DNA from: Ichthyophonus hoferi
Taxonomy: Eukaryota; Opisthokonta; Ichthyosporea; Ichthyophonida; Ichthyophonidae
Reading direction: 5' to 3'
DNA length: 33,330 bases
Assembly (NCBI GenBank): GCA_002751075.1
Contig: NAOQ01000172.1
Coordinates: forward strand, 86,166-119,495
The translations under genes were made by a program, and so were the position numbers. A model generated the notes under the pieces. It saw only the letters and a program-made list of their open reading frames with translations. It was not told where the DNA came from and did no database searches. Positions 12,855 to 23,984 of this stretch are shown here, in pieces. Each line of letters opens with the position of its first letter. Positions within the stretch are counted from its first letter, which is position 1.

Positions 12855-12920
12855 AAAGAATTAATCTAAAATGTCCCTGTATTCCCCCAAATTATTATTG
12901 GATAAAGGTCACAGGAACTA
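12855..12920. repeat. Dispersed repeat, copy 3 (partial)
   Basis: Shares AAAATGTCCCT, GTATTCCCCCAAA and AAAGGTCACAGGAAC with copies 1 and 2. Only the right half of the element is recognisable here. Confidence 0.4.
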
Positions 12921-13408
12921 ACCTGCCCCTAAGTATTCTCAACATATTTACTATGTACAATTATTATTACAGTGCATCTTACGAATAAGAAAATAAATTT
13001 ATATGGCCTTACATTATGTGTTTGGTTACGTAGATAATTCCTTTGGACAAATAATGACTTGTATATGTATGGAATGAATTAAAATATTTTGGGATTTGAA
13101 ATATATCTTGAACCAATTAAAATATTTAAATACCAGACATACTACTGTGTGATATATGGCCTATCAGTAGAAATACTAAACATTGCCATAAGAAACCCAG
13201 CCGGGAAATGATGATTAGAGAGGTAAAAAAGTGGGGGTATTTTTGTTATTAACAATAATTGCGCTACTATAAGTATATTTTACTAATATAATCACTTAAA
13301 TTTTTTTATTGTAAAGTGTTATTGAGTGGATTATGTTAAATTATTATATATAGGTATAGATATATGAGTATAAATGTGATGGGTTGCACACTACCATAAT
13401 ATACACGG

Positions 13409-13832
13409 AAGTTAGTCTAAAAGTAAGAATCAAATAGCACAGAAAAAGCTTTCAAACAATAAAAAAATAAAATAAAAACATTTATTAAAAGGGTATTTAA
13501 AATTAAAAAGATAACAATAAATATATATTTTTAATGGAATGATAATATTCTAATAATGGATTAGATATTTATTAAATATAGACATTATAGACTATCATAT
13601 ATATTTACCCCCCTCTTTGAAGTCAGTCTAAAAGTAATTATCATATGACATAGAAATAGCTTTCAAAAAATAAAAACTGATTAAGAAAAATGTATAATAA
13701 ATTATTTTTTAACAAATGAAATAAATAAATATTATTTTTTACTATAAAATAATCCAAATTTTAAAATAATATTAAATATTTATATCAGTATGCACATAGG
13801 ATACTATAATATATATTTACCCTCCTCCTTAG
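13409..13832. repeat. Tandem duplication, two units of about 211 bp
   Basis: Unit A (about 13409-13619) and unit B (about 13620-13832) begin with AAGTTAGTCTAAAAGTAA and AAGTCAGTCTAAAAGTAA. Both continue with an ATAGCACAGAAAAAGCTTTC-like block and an A/T-rich middle, and end in ATATATTTACCC followed by a C/T-rich run. The ends match better than the A/T-rich middles, so the duplication is not recent. Confidence 0.75.
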
Positions 13833-15351
13833 TGTCGTTGTGATAGGAATCTCTGACAACCTTCCCTATTCAGCCGCTTAAAAAAAAATTATTATATTAA
13901 AATACTAATGTTTTATATTATTTTATTACTATAATCTCTTTGTTGTTAGATAGTTGCTAAGTGGTATTTATCCAATTCATTTTATACGATTTCTCTCCAT
14001 CACGAGGTCAATTTTTATCATTGTGAGTGAAGCCGCATTATTTTATGTTTATTTGCCAACCATTTTTTCGTTATATTTTTATATACGTATATACATACTT
14101 GTCTACAGGTTGACTAAAAAAGTACGACCCCCTGGACCACTCTAATACCTGTACAACTACGGACTTCACTATTATTCATTGTTCTTCATTATTAACATAG
14201 TTTTATGTTTCCACGTTACAAAGATTTCACTTGCTCAGGAGCGAGAATTACCTTGGCCAAGCTTTTTGAATATTTCAATATCTCTTTTTCATGTCTTGTA
14301 CTCTTCTCTATTTCCTCCAAGAGGTATACTTATTATATTTATAATATATTATGGACATAGATAGTTGGTGTTGGTGTTATACATACATAAATACGTACAA
14401 ACATAGTTGAGACTTGGAAATTTTAAGTTTACTTTTGTAGTAGTGTAATCTGGATTGACGTGTTGTCTAAGTCACTGTTTGACCTTTCTCTTCATAGGAA
14501 AAAGTGTTTCTCTTCATAAGAAAAAGTGTTTCTCTTCATAGCGAAAGTGCGCCAATTTTTTAATGGAGAAAAAAAATCAACTCTGCGGGCAGACATCTTC
14601 CCTCCTTGATTACAAAGAAATGTACAGGTTCCATTGTCTGAAAATTTGATTTCTGCTTAGCTTGTACTATTGAAGAAAGAAAGCATAGAACATAGATACT
14701 GGCTCTTAGGCTTCCACAGGTCAGCAGCCAAAACACATGCTCACCGCTTACAATATGGGTGGCCACGTATACGATATATAGGCTAATTAAAAAAATATCT
14801 CTCATTCATTATGGCTATAGCCATATTATACGTCTTCATAAGATATAGTACTTGTTCCATAATTAATTACTGACACCGAGGACGTACGAATTCTTCTTAA
14901 CCATAATGTAACTTTAACTCATACATTAGCATGGTATGGATGCATGTAGGTTTTTCAACAGGCATTTAGTGAGTTTCCGTGAACATCAAGATCAAGACGA
15001 ACCCATTTATTTACTAGCCTTAATTGATGAAGTATATAATTTATACCATAGATGTTAATAACAATTTTGGTAGCCCATATCAAACCTAGTAAGCCCATAT
15101 CATATCGATTTAAATGTTTGTAGTTGTTCATTATTACATCTAATCCAATCTCCGAATGCATAATATAATAATATTTTTCGGTTACAACTAATCTAACCCA
15201 CTGTATATCTATCGTATACACACCCCGGCCTTACTTGACCTTGACTTCAACTCCTAAAATACACCCTAACTCCTACCACTCTGTCTTCTAATCCATAATA
15301 GTATTAAGTGGATGGATTTCAGCTAATTTATTTGAACTTCACAACTGGCTA
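13833..15351. other. Region without supported gene
   Basis: Open frames of 60 to 90 codons exist on both strands, for example at 13954-14145 (+), 14560-14805 (-) and 14955-15221 (-). They are hydrophobic or Tyr/Ile-rich, have no recognised domain and no convincing splice context. The 14955-15221 frame is the most protein-like, but I would not call it a gene. Confidence 0.5.
14485..14550. repeat. 22-bp tandem repeat, three copies
   Basis: The units at 14485-14506, 14507-14528 and 14529-14550 are all of the form TTTCTCTTCATAGGAAAAAG plus TG. The second unit differs by one base and the third by a few. Confidence 0.9.
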
Positions 15352-16019
15352 CACCCAGTTCTTTTTTTTTTCTTTTTTTCCTTTTTTTTTTTTTTTTTTT
15401 TTTTAAANNNNNNNNNNNNNNNNNNNNNNNNNNNNNNNNNNNNNNNNNNNNNNNNNNNNNNNNNNNNNNNNNNNNNNNNNNNNNNNNNNNNNNNNNNNNN
15501 NNNNNNNNNNNNNNNNNNNNNNNNNNNNNNNNNNNNNNNNNNNNNNNNNNNNNNNNNNNNNNNNNNNNNNNNNNNNNNNNNNNNNNNNNNNNNNNNNNNN
15601 NNNNNNNNNNNNNNNNNNNNNNNNNNNNNNNNNNNNNNNNNNNNNNNNNNNNNNNNNNNNNNNNNNNNNNNNNNNNNNNNNNNNNNNNNNNNNNNNNNNN
15701 NNNNNNNNNNNNNNNNNNNNNNNNNNNNNNNNNNNNNNNNNNNNNNNNNNNNNNNNNNNNNNNNNNNNNNNNNNNNNNNNNNNNNNNNNNNNNNNNNNNN
15801 NNNNNNNNNNNNNNNNNNNNNNNNNNNNNNNNNNNNNNNNNNNNNNNNNNNNNNNNNNNNNNNNNNNNNNNNNNNNNNNNNNNNNNNNNNNNNNNNNNNN
15901 NNNNNNNNNNNNNNNNNNNNNNNNNNNNNNNNNNNNNNNNNNNNNNNNNNNNNNNNNNNNNNNNNNNNCCCAGTTCTTTTTTTTTTTTTTTTTTCCTTTT
16001 TTTTTTTTTTTTTTGTTTG
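15352..16019. other. Assembly gap flanked by duplicated poly-T sequence
   Basis: Bases 15408-15968 are N (561 positions). The sequence immediately left (CCCAGTTC followed by T runs broken by C and CC) and immediately right (CCCAGTTC followed by the same kind of T runs) is essentially the same. The gap therefore sits on a long homopolymer, and its length is probably an assembler estimate. No feature should be called across it. Confidence 0.95.
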
Positions 16020-16148
16020 AAAAAATATATTTTAATATATTTTTTATCATCCCTTATCTCTTACTATGACTGACATCCTAGCCTACATTACCTATAACTA
16101 TACCTAACTACCCTACCCTACCCTTTGCACAGGTTTTTGAAATCCATC

Positions 16149-19100
16149 ATGGGGTCTGTTGCGTCTGTCTTCAGAAGAGAAAAGCCCGCTCTTTCCTTTG
16201 CTGAGCAACAGTTGGAGGAGAGTAGGCTGAAATCTATGTTAGAATTTAAGATTCTGCTGCTGGGTAAGGAAAAGAAAGACACTGTACTGTCTGTTTTTTA
16301 TGATTATGGTTATTATGTATCTATCTATTAGTGTTATTATTATTATTATTACTATTACTATGCTTATACCGTTGTAGTTTTACTTATACTCAATATATAG
16401 TCTACGATGAATGGCTATATACTATACTTATTACTCCTACTAGATACTAGATGAGGAGTTTCATATTGCAAACATAAACATAAACATTTCATTTACCCCG
16501 TAGACCAATTGTCCGTGTATGTTTACCATTATATCTATTGTCTCCATTTTCTCTACTCTACAACAAATACGGACCTCCTCGTTTTGTTTGTCTATGTTTG
16601 TCTTAGACATCGTATAGGTTGACATTATACCATGGCTTATTACAGTATACATTGTTAAGTTATGAACTAATATAAACCAAACTATCAATAATGCTATAAT
16701 TCTACATTAAATATAACAAAAACATTACATTGGAGGGAAGTCTAAAAATAGATTAGCAGTACTTTTTATTAATGGCAGCTACTTAAATTATGTTACCTTC
16801 TTTGGGCATATAAAACCTATATGCTCTCTGATTGGTAGTGAGGTGTCTATCTATCTATCTATTGTATCTATATAATAATATATAAATAAAATAGAACACA
16901 CGTGTGCTATGATCTTTTGTATTAATGTCTAATTTCAGATTTTTCAATAACATGCTTTTGTACTGCTGGCATAGAAAATAAAAGAGAAAGAAAAAATATA
17001 AAAACATATATGTATGTATATATATATATATAATGGTGCGATATTATTTATAATAGTATAATATAATAGCACTTTCCTACTACTGCCACTTACACTGAAA
17101 TGTATATACGTATGTATGTGGCATTCTATATAGGTGCGGGTGAATGTGGTAAAAGTACAGTGTTGAAGCAAGTGAGACTAGTTCACAAGATAGGATTTAC
17201 CGAACAAGAATTGAAAGACTTTGGAGCCAACTTGAGGCACAATACCATTAACTCTATGAAGGCTTTGATCGATGCCTGTAGTACTGTCAACCCCCCTATA
17301 TTGATAGAGGATGAAACGTTGAAGGTATGTATGTGTGTATTCATGTATGTTGGTATTGATGGTAAGAGTTAATAAATAATCTATATCAGTAATTGTACTG
17401 GCGAAACTTTGTTTAGTTTTTGTGGATCTTGTATTGTTATTATTAATATTATAAATAAATATAAAGGACGGGTTTAAGTTTGAGTTTTTATATATGGCTG
17501 CTCAAGGGACTATACGGATAATGGACTTAATACATTTGCTGTTTATGTTTATATTCATAGCACATTAATGTATTGGCGGTGCAATGGTAATGATAACTAT
17601 AAGGTGGAAATGAACCAAGTAATGCAGTGTGCTTTCTTTTATTTAAATACTACCATTGCCTTTGTTTCTGTTGAAACGGTAAAACTATAGGGTAAATATG
17701 AACATAACCATATTTTTATTTTAAGCCGTTACCTTGGCAATGACGCTTGTCAGGTGGTGGACTATATTGTAGATAATTAAATAACTAATAAACAAGAAGC
17801 CATTGTAATATAATAACATATTACCTACATAATTGCGCATGACATGTTCCTACAGTTGGTATTTTCTCATTGGTTTCTTTTTTCATGCTTACACATACCG
17901 CAGAGTATCTTGTTAGCCCTATCTCTCTGTCATGGCTAACATCCTTTTATCATTTCCCTTCTTCTCTCATCCTACCCTATAATATATCATACTGCTACCT
18001 GCACCCACCCCTATCTCCTGTCCCATATACCTGCTGCAGGCCCATTGTGACAATGTGATTAGCTTTGAGTTTTCGGATGAGTTGTATAGCATCCCTTCCG
18101 ATATAGTAACTAGTGTTGAGGCGTGTTGGGCCTCTCAGCCTATAAGGGATGTATGGGAGAGACGGTCGGAGTACTGGTGTCTGGACTCGGTGGACTAGTA
18201 TGTTATGTTATGCATTTACTGTACTAGACTATATATTTATATTGATATTTAACCCTTCAGTCTACATGCATACATTCTCACTGCTTTTCTTATAATATCA
18301 TATCTACATGTATATTTGTATATCTTATCCTGTTCAGAATAGAATGTCTTTAGCCTACTCATTACTCACTAAATACTCATAATTACCTAGTTGATTAAGA
18401 GGAGTTAATGAGTAGCATCAGCATGTATCATCCATTATGTATTATGTGGATAAGTATCTACAAGCAATTCTAAACATATTTAATTGTTACTGATATATAT
18501 ATATCAGTAGTCACAGGAAACTATACACTACTCTGTACGCTATATACTCTATATATTAATGGTATAATCATGATCATCTTTAACTAGTATGCTGTTCTAC
18601 TCATATTGTTTTATTTATACCATATAGCTTGTATGTAAAACTCACCCCTCTCTCTCTCCGTCTCTTCCCCCCCCACTCCATTTTTCATTTTGTACCTTCC
18701 TTTCTCCCTTTTCTCCCTCTTCCCCCTTTTGCCCCTTTTCCTCTTTGTTCTTTTAGCTATTTTGAGCGCCTACATGTATTTGTTGAATCTGACTATGTTC
18801 CTGACGAACAAGACTGTGTAATGGCGCGTATAATAACTACTGGCATAGTCACCACTGTACTGGAGAGTCCCCCTGTCAGTTTTGAGTATGTATGCATCTA
18901 CATACATATATACAGCCCTTATATGCCCCTTCTCTCTTTCTTTTTCTCTTTGACATGTTTGTAGAGTATAGGTAGGAGGTATAGATTAGTATGTGTAGAT
19001 TATATTGTACATAGAGATAGCATATGCATCATTTATGTATCTGTGTTTCTACTCTATCCTCACCTCCTATCCTTGTGTTTTCTTTGGTGTTCTTTTCTTG

Positions 19101-22041
19101 GCAATCTATATCGGTTATTATCTATATATATTGTTCTATGTTCATTATTATATATATACATTTACACTTACATTATTTGAGATTTTCGCAATCAATTCTA
19201 CATTTTAGGTCTCTCTACTTCTTTCTTACCCTATAGTATGGTGTATTTTATTATAGCATAGTATTTCTCTTATCTTATATTACATTATAGTATAGCATAG
19301 TACAGTGTACTTACGATATACCTGTTAGTCCCTCTATACATAAACACTAGTTTGTATCTTTCCTTCTTATTTGACACCTATTATTATTGTACGGCATGTT
19401 ATATGCTAATATATTGTTGTTTTTTAACCTGTATAGATAATTTAGTAATGATATGTAGTAATATCCCCTTTTCCTTTTTTCAATAATTTCATTCGTAATG
19501 TAAACTCATCTTTAATCCTATAAAGTAAATTATGAAAATAAGAACCTAACTATGTATTTGTTTGGACGTGTCATTTCGGCATCACCATTACTGTTTATGA
19601 TATCTAGATCATTATACAATATACAGGAGCCAAATGTAGTAAAAATCTCATTTTGAAACATCTAAATCCGCCAGTTTCCTGTTGTGCTGTAGGTGTTGTC
19701 TTAACCATTATGTGACAGACGACACCCCAATAAATATAAGCATAGATTTAAAATAATATAATATCAACGTATACAATAATAATGAAACCCTCATTGTGTA
19801 TGTATGTTGACCAATACAAACATATAGTAATTTATTTATTTTACTAATGCATATTATCTTCCTCCTCCCCCTCTCCTGCCTCTCTCTCTTTTATTCCTTT
19901 ACTCCTTCCTTCTCTAGACTGATAGACGTAGGTGGACAACGTAATGAACGTCGTAAGTGGATGCATACTTTTGATAATGTCACAGCTATATTTTATCTTG
20001 TTAACCTGGGAGGGTAAGTAAAATTGTAGTATTCACCGTTACATTTACATTGTAATAAAAGCATTACACTACAATGCCATTAATGACTTTACCTACCGAG
20101 ATAATATCTGTATTTAATTGGAATTTAGTTTAGTGTATCTTTAAGTTTATGTTTCTAATAATTTTTAGTGGTTAATGTTAGTGTAAGAGTGGGGTATGTC
20201 TAGTTGGTTTGCTTTTCGATCTGTATTTTGATTTGATATGATATATTGGACTATTCTATTCTTACAGTTAGTCATATTTTACCTTGTAGATATGTTGACT
20301 ATGTTTTAGGGAATATGGGATAGGGAGGCATGCATTGAAATAAATAAAATAGTGCCGAGTATGGAAGAGAATGGTATATATGTATACCGTTTTATTTTAC
20401 TTTTACTAGATACATTTAGGCACCAACGCATTTAGGATGGCGGACTTGGGTGTTACGTTATGTAATATAATATAATATGTAGCCTACATAATTTATCATA
20501 CCAAAACCGTGCTATGTTTTGAAATGCAGTACTTTATATGTGTTGTCTGTTGTCTGCCTGTTGTCTTGTGTTGTTTGCTTATTTGATAGTCCTTGTTTTT
20601 ATTATCTATAATGTGTATATTATGTATTAATCTGTTACACCTTATCTCACCCCCTCTTGCCTTCTCTCTCATTTTCTTTCTCTCTCTCCCTTTAGTTATG
20701 CGAGTGTATTATACGAAGACAAGACTGTGAACCGTATGATGGAGGACCTTGAATTATTCGCCACTACACTTAACACCCAATTGTTTTCTAATACACCTAT
20801 ATATCTTATATTTAATAAGAAAGACTTGTTTGAGATGATGTTGAGAAAAGTCCCTCTAACTAATTGCTTCCCTGACTACAAAGGGTCGTCCGGTATGTTA
20901 TGTGTGCGTGTATAAGTATATGCATATGAACGTGCACATAAACGCATGCATCATTTTCTTTTCTTCTTTATTAGTTTTCACTATTGAACATTATTCATGG
21001 AGTCATATATGTAATGTAGCTACCTTTTAATTGATACTATTACTATTAACATCTTAGCATGCATGCGCCTATTTGGGCTATTTAAGAAATTTTCATGTCA
21101 TATTCTTTTGTTTGTGTAAGATGTGAAAGAGTGTGTATTTATTTATATATTTATGTATATATTCACAGCATGATATGTTAGTGCTTACTATGTAGTGTTT
21201 TTCCATTTTTCCACCAGTAATCTTCAATATTGTGATTTTGTTTGGATAGGGACATTGTTAATTCTCTGTGCTATACTAGACTATATCCTACTTTATACCC
21301 TTGTCATTTATGTATTTTTACGTGTTTCTTTCCTTGTTCAATTTCCTTTTCTGCTAGAGTTAATCAAATCAAGTATTCTGAACCCTCACCCCGTCGCATT
21401 TTTGTCGCACTCTTTCTTCTATCATTACATTATATTACATACCTGTGGTTTGTATTATCTTATTATATTATATTATGTCGTGGTTCATAAAAAATATAAG
21501 AATAAAGTGAAGACGCTTCACTTCTTAAAACCACTCGAATTAATTGCTAGATTTGATACGTTCGCTTACACAAACCAATATATTCATAGTAACTTTACCA
21601 TTGATACAAAATATCTGCTGCTTTCTTTGATATTCTTTATTTGGTTATTTTTATCCTAACAGCCAGGTGTTAGGAGTGGGACGCGCGATGTGAATTATAC
21701 TAGGTGTCTAACACTAACACACAGGACCTCAAACACACACACATGCAGAAAATGTAATCGATGCCATAGAGTACCTCACTACAATCTTCAAGGATAAATT
21801 AACCAAACACAAAGCCCAAGTCAAGGCATTTGCCATTGCCGCACGGTATAGAAAAGATGTTAAAACGGTGTGGGAGGAGATTGCCGACGACCTTAAACAC
21901 ATGAAGGCCAAAGACATACAGGAGGCAACGAAGGGTCTAGCTAATTTGGCGAAGACTAACCGCACGAAGACTAAGGAAAAGAAGTGCTGCGAATCAGAAA
22001 CAGGTGAGGATGAGTTGAACGCCAAAACGACAGCTTGTTGA
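16149..22041 (+). CDS. Heterotrimeric G-protein alpha subunit, seven exons, divergent C-terminus
   Basis: A membrane-bound GTPase that normally relays receptor signals with beta-gamma. Exons: 16149-16263, 17134-17324, 18040-18197, 18757-18885, 19918-20013, 20696-20892, 21749-22041. All introns are GT-AG and the phases close to 392 residues with a TGA stop. Motifs are an N-myristoylation signal MGSVAS, P-loop GAGECGKST (39-47), a full-length helical domain, switch I RIITTGI with catalytic Arg179 and Thr182, switch [14 protein letters not shown] (201-212) with catalytic Gln205, and NKKD (270-273). After these the protein departs from the family. The TCAT guanine-contact motif reads AIAA (324-327). 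The helix-5 region (331-347) is followed by about 45 extra residues, Lys-rich, with Cys375-Cys376 and a terminal Cys392. The family is usually near 350 residues. A pyrimidine tract and CAG just before 16134 suggest a 5'-UTR intron. GTP hydrolysis looks intact; receptor coupling is uncertain. Confidence 0.93.
16264..17133 (+). other. G-alpha intron 1
   Basis: This 870-base intron has a GTAAGG donor and a TATATAG acceptor. It contains a TCTA microsatellite at about 16843-16872 and a TATA run near 17005-17032. No gene is seen. Confidence 0.85.
17325..18756 (+). other. G-alpha introns 2 and 3 (with exon 3 between)
   Basis: Intron 2 is 17325-18039 (GTATGT donor, CTGCTGCAG acceptor) and intron 3 is 18198-18756 (GTATGT donor, CTTTTAG acceptor). 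Both have C/T-rich tracts before the acceptor. Nothing else is supported in them. Confidence 0.85.
18886..20695 (+). other. G-alpha introns 4 and 5 (with exon 5 between)
   Basis: Intron 4 is 18886-19917 and intron 5 is 20014-20695. Both use GTATGT or GTAAGT donors and strong CTCTCTCC-type tracts before the acceptor. Hydrophobic open frames near 19005-19236 reflect T-rich sequence. Confidence 0.85.
20893..21748 (+). other. G-alpha intron 6, containing a 154-codon open frame
   Basis: This 856-base intron has a GTATGT donor and an ACATGCAG acceptor. A same-strand open frame at 21195-21659 encodes 154 residues, strongly hydrophobic, Phe/Leu/Ile/Tyr-rich, with several possible membrane stretches. 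Because this strand is T-rich, long stop-free hydrophobic frames can arise by chance, and no family is recognisable. I treat it as intronic sequence and not as a gene. Confidence 0.7.
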
Positions 22042-23980
22042 AATAGCAGCTGCAGAACAGGGCCTGTCTGCAAAGCATGTAATTCCGCAAAGTCTGGATC
22101 TATATCTGAATCTTAATCTCAGCTTGAACTCAAACTTAAATCTATCAAGACCTCAGAGACGGAGTCTAAGGCAGAGCCGACTATTGACTATTACCAAGCC
22201 TGTTATAGAGCCAGCTAACACTAGATACAGTATAGCCTGAAGCATATATATATAACCTTATAGCCTATAGTTGCTATGATTAAACTTAAACTCATTGAAA
22301 TATCGCATCGCGCATCACGCCTAAATGAAACATAAACATCCAGAGACGTAGAATGGGCATATAGGAGAATGTATGGCGGTGCCCACTGCACTCTGACCAT
22401 AACCATACGTATATATATATATATATATATAAAGTATAACCGATTGATTGACAGTGACATTGGAAGAGGGTGATCCTAGCTATACTTTATATATGGCGCA
22501 TAGGCTCATAGGTAGTGATATGATGGTGACACTTGACACTACACACTTATTTACTTATATCCTACTATTTCTTTTGTTTGAATTGTATAATTGAAGGTTA
22601 AGATTGGTTGTATTGGTTCGATGAAATGGAATGATTCAATAATCCAGGCAGGCCCAAGTCAGTAATTTCAAAGTAAAACAAACTACTAATACATTTATTT
22701 AAAATCACTTCCTTAATCTTTACTGTTCATGTTTTATTATTTGTTTTCATGCAAAGTTTACATAACTCTTAGCTTGTGACTATATATATATAGCATTTTA
22801 TTTTATTTACGCGGGCGTGGTTTGTGTACTCACTCCAATGCGCCCGTCTATCTTTATCATATTATATTATATTCTACCTACCAATTGCATATATGTATAT
22901 TCCACTCTTTGATATGTGCAAATAAATACCCTCCCTTTCAGGTTGTACACACCTCTATGTGTATGTATATGTATGTTACGGCAATAAGTGCAATCAAGCA
23001 TAGGGTTTGTTCCGTTTCTTATGTTTTTTGCCTGGATATTGGGTATCAATATTACTGTGTTTCTATTCTATTCTTCTTGGTAGCATATGGTTTATTCATT
23101 TACAGCGAAGGTTCACTCCATTAGTGATAAAACCGCTTCTTTTGAATTATTTCGTCATACATAGATCTATTTGTCTTTACTGATTTATTTATCTTTTTGT
23201 GTTCCCTTTCCTCCGACTATGTGATACATTATAAAAATAAATGTTATACTATAAGGAGGAGAGGGATAAACACGAAAATTAAAATTTGAAGCCATTTAAC
23301 TGGTAAACCCTATATGACTTGACTTGGCCCTGGCACAAAGAGTGTAAATGGTTCACATACAATTTTAATAATATATATTAGAACCATCAATCTCTTGATA
23401 GGTATCAGATTAGAGCCTCAAATATTATCATGATCAATAATAATCAAATTAACTATGCCTAAGGTATCTCAAAGGGATCAAGATAAAACTACTCATTTAC
23501 ACTCATATGTATAGCACATATTCCACAAATTACATGAGTTTCTGATCTGGAAAAAATATGCATTTTCATTTATTCTAATCCCTATAAGAAATTTTGTCTA
23601 CACCTAGATCCCATGGTGTTATAATCTGTAGTGGTATGATGACTCCTACTGGGAATTAAGGAACCTGTATGGAATGTCTTCCTTTGATTCTGCACTTAAC
23701 TCTGCTTCACTGATTCCTTGACTGATGGTGTTTATGTCTTCCTTGGAGAGGTATCTCTTAGTTAGTGGTCTCATTGTCAATCGAGCATAGAGAGAAAACA
23801 ACATTCTGCTTCTTTTTCTGTTTAGTAGTCATGGATCCTGCTTGTTAGTCATAGTCACAAATGCTTTTTGCTAGATGGTGGCGATAGTCCTAACTAGTGT
23901 CTCTTGACTTAGTATACGTTGACTAGATAGTGATGAGTCTTTTAAGTATTTTAATCCTTATGCCTATTTATAATTTAGAA
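22042..23980. other. 3' flank of the G-alpha gene
   Basis: The first 200 bases after the stop have a more balanced base composition than the rest and stay open in the +1 frame (22019-22240). Beyond that the sequence is AT-rich with a TATA run near 22410-22430. No further gene is supported. A Tyr/Cys-rich frame at 22822-23124 looks like chance. Confidence 0.5.
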
Positions 23981-23984
23981 ACAG

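Larger units (their letters stand above)
6746..13408. other. Gene-poor AT-rich region upstream of GPI8
   Basis: No gene can be supported. The GPI8 promoter should lie just above 6745, but no motif decides its position. Short islands with more balanced base composition stand out at about 8690-8880, 10480-10740, 12180-12360 and 12600-12930. Open frames in them reach about 60 to 70 codons without recognisable domains or clear splice partners. They could be decayed genes, exons of an unrecognised gene, or old transposon pieces. A short ACTATG/CTATAT repeat lies at about 12095-12180. Confidence 0.5.

Noticed and set aside
15403-16050. Long minus-strand frame across the gap
   Set aside because: It consists mainly of N positions flanked by poly-Lys from poly-T; not real.
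16125-16148. Earlier in-frame start upstream of the G-alpha ATG
   Set aside because: It would need a TTG start and would destroy the N-terminal MGSVAS myristoylation signal. The CAG here looks like a 5'-UTR splice acceptor instead.
21729-22073. 114-residue minus-strand frame
   Set aside because: Antisense shadow of G-alpha exon 7, which splices in phase on the plus strand.
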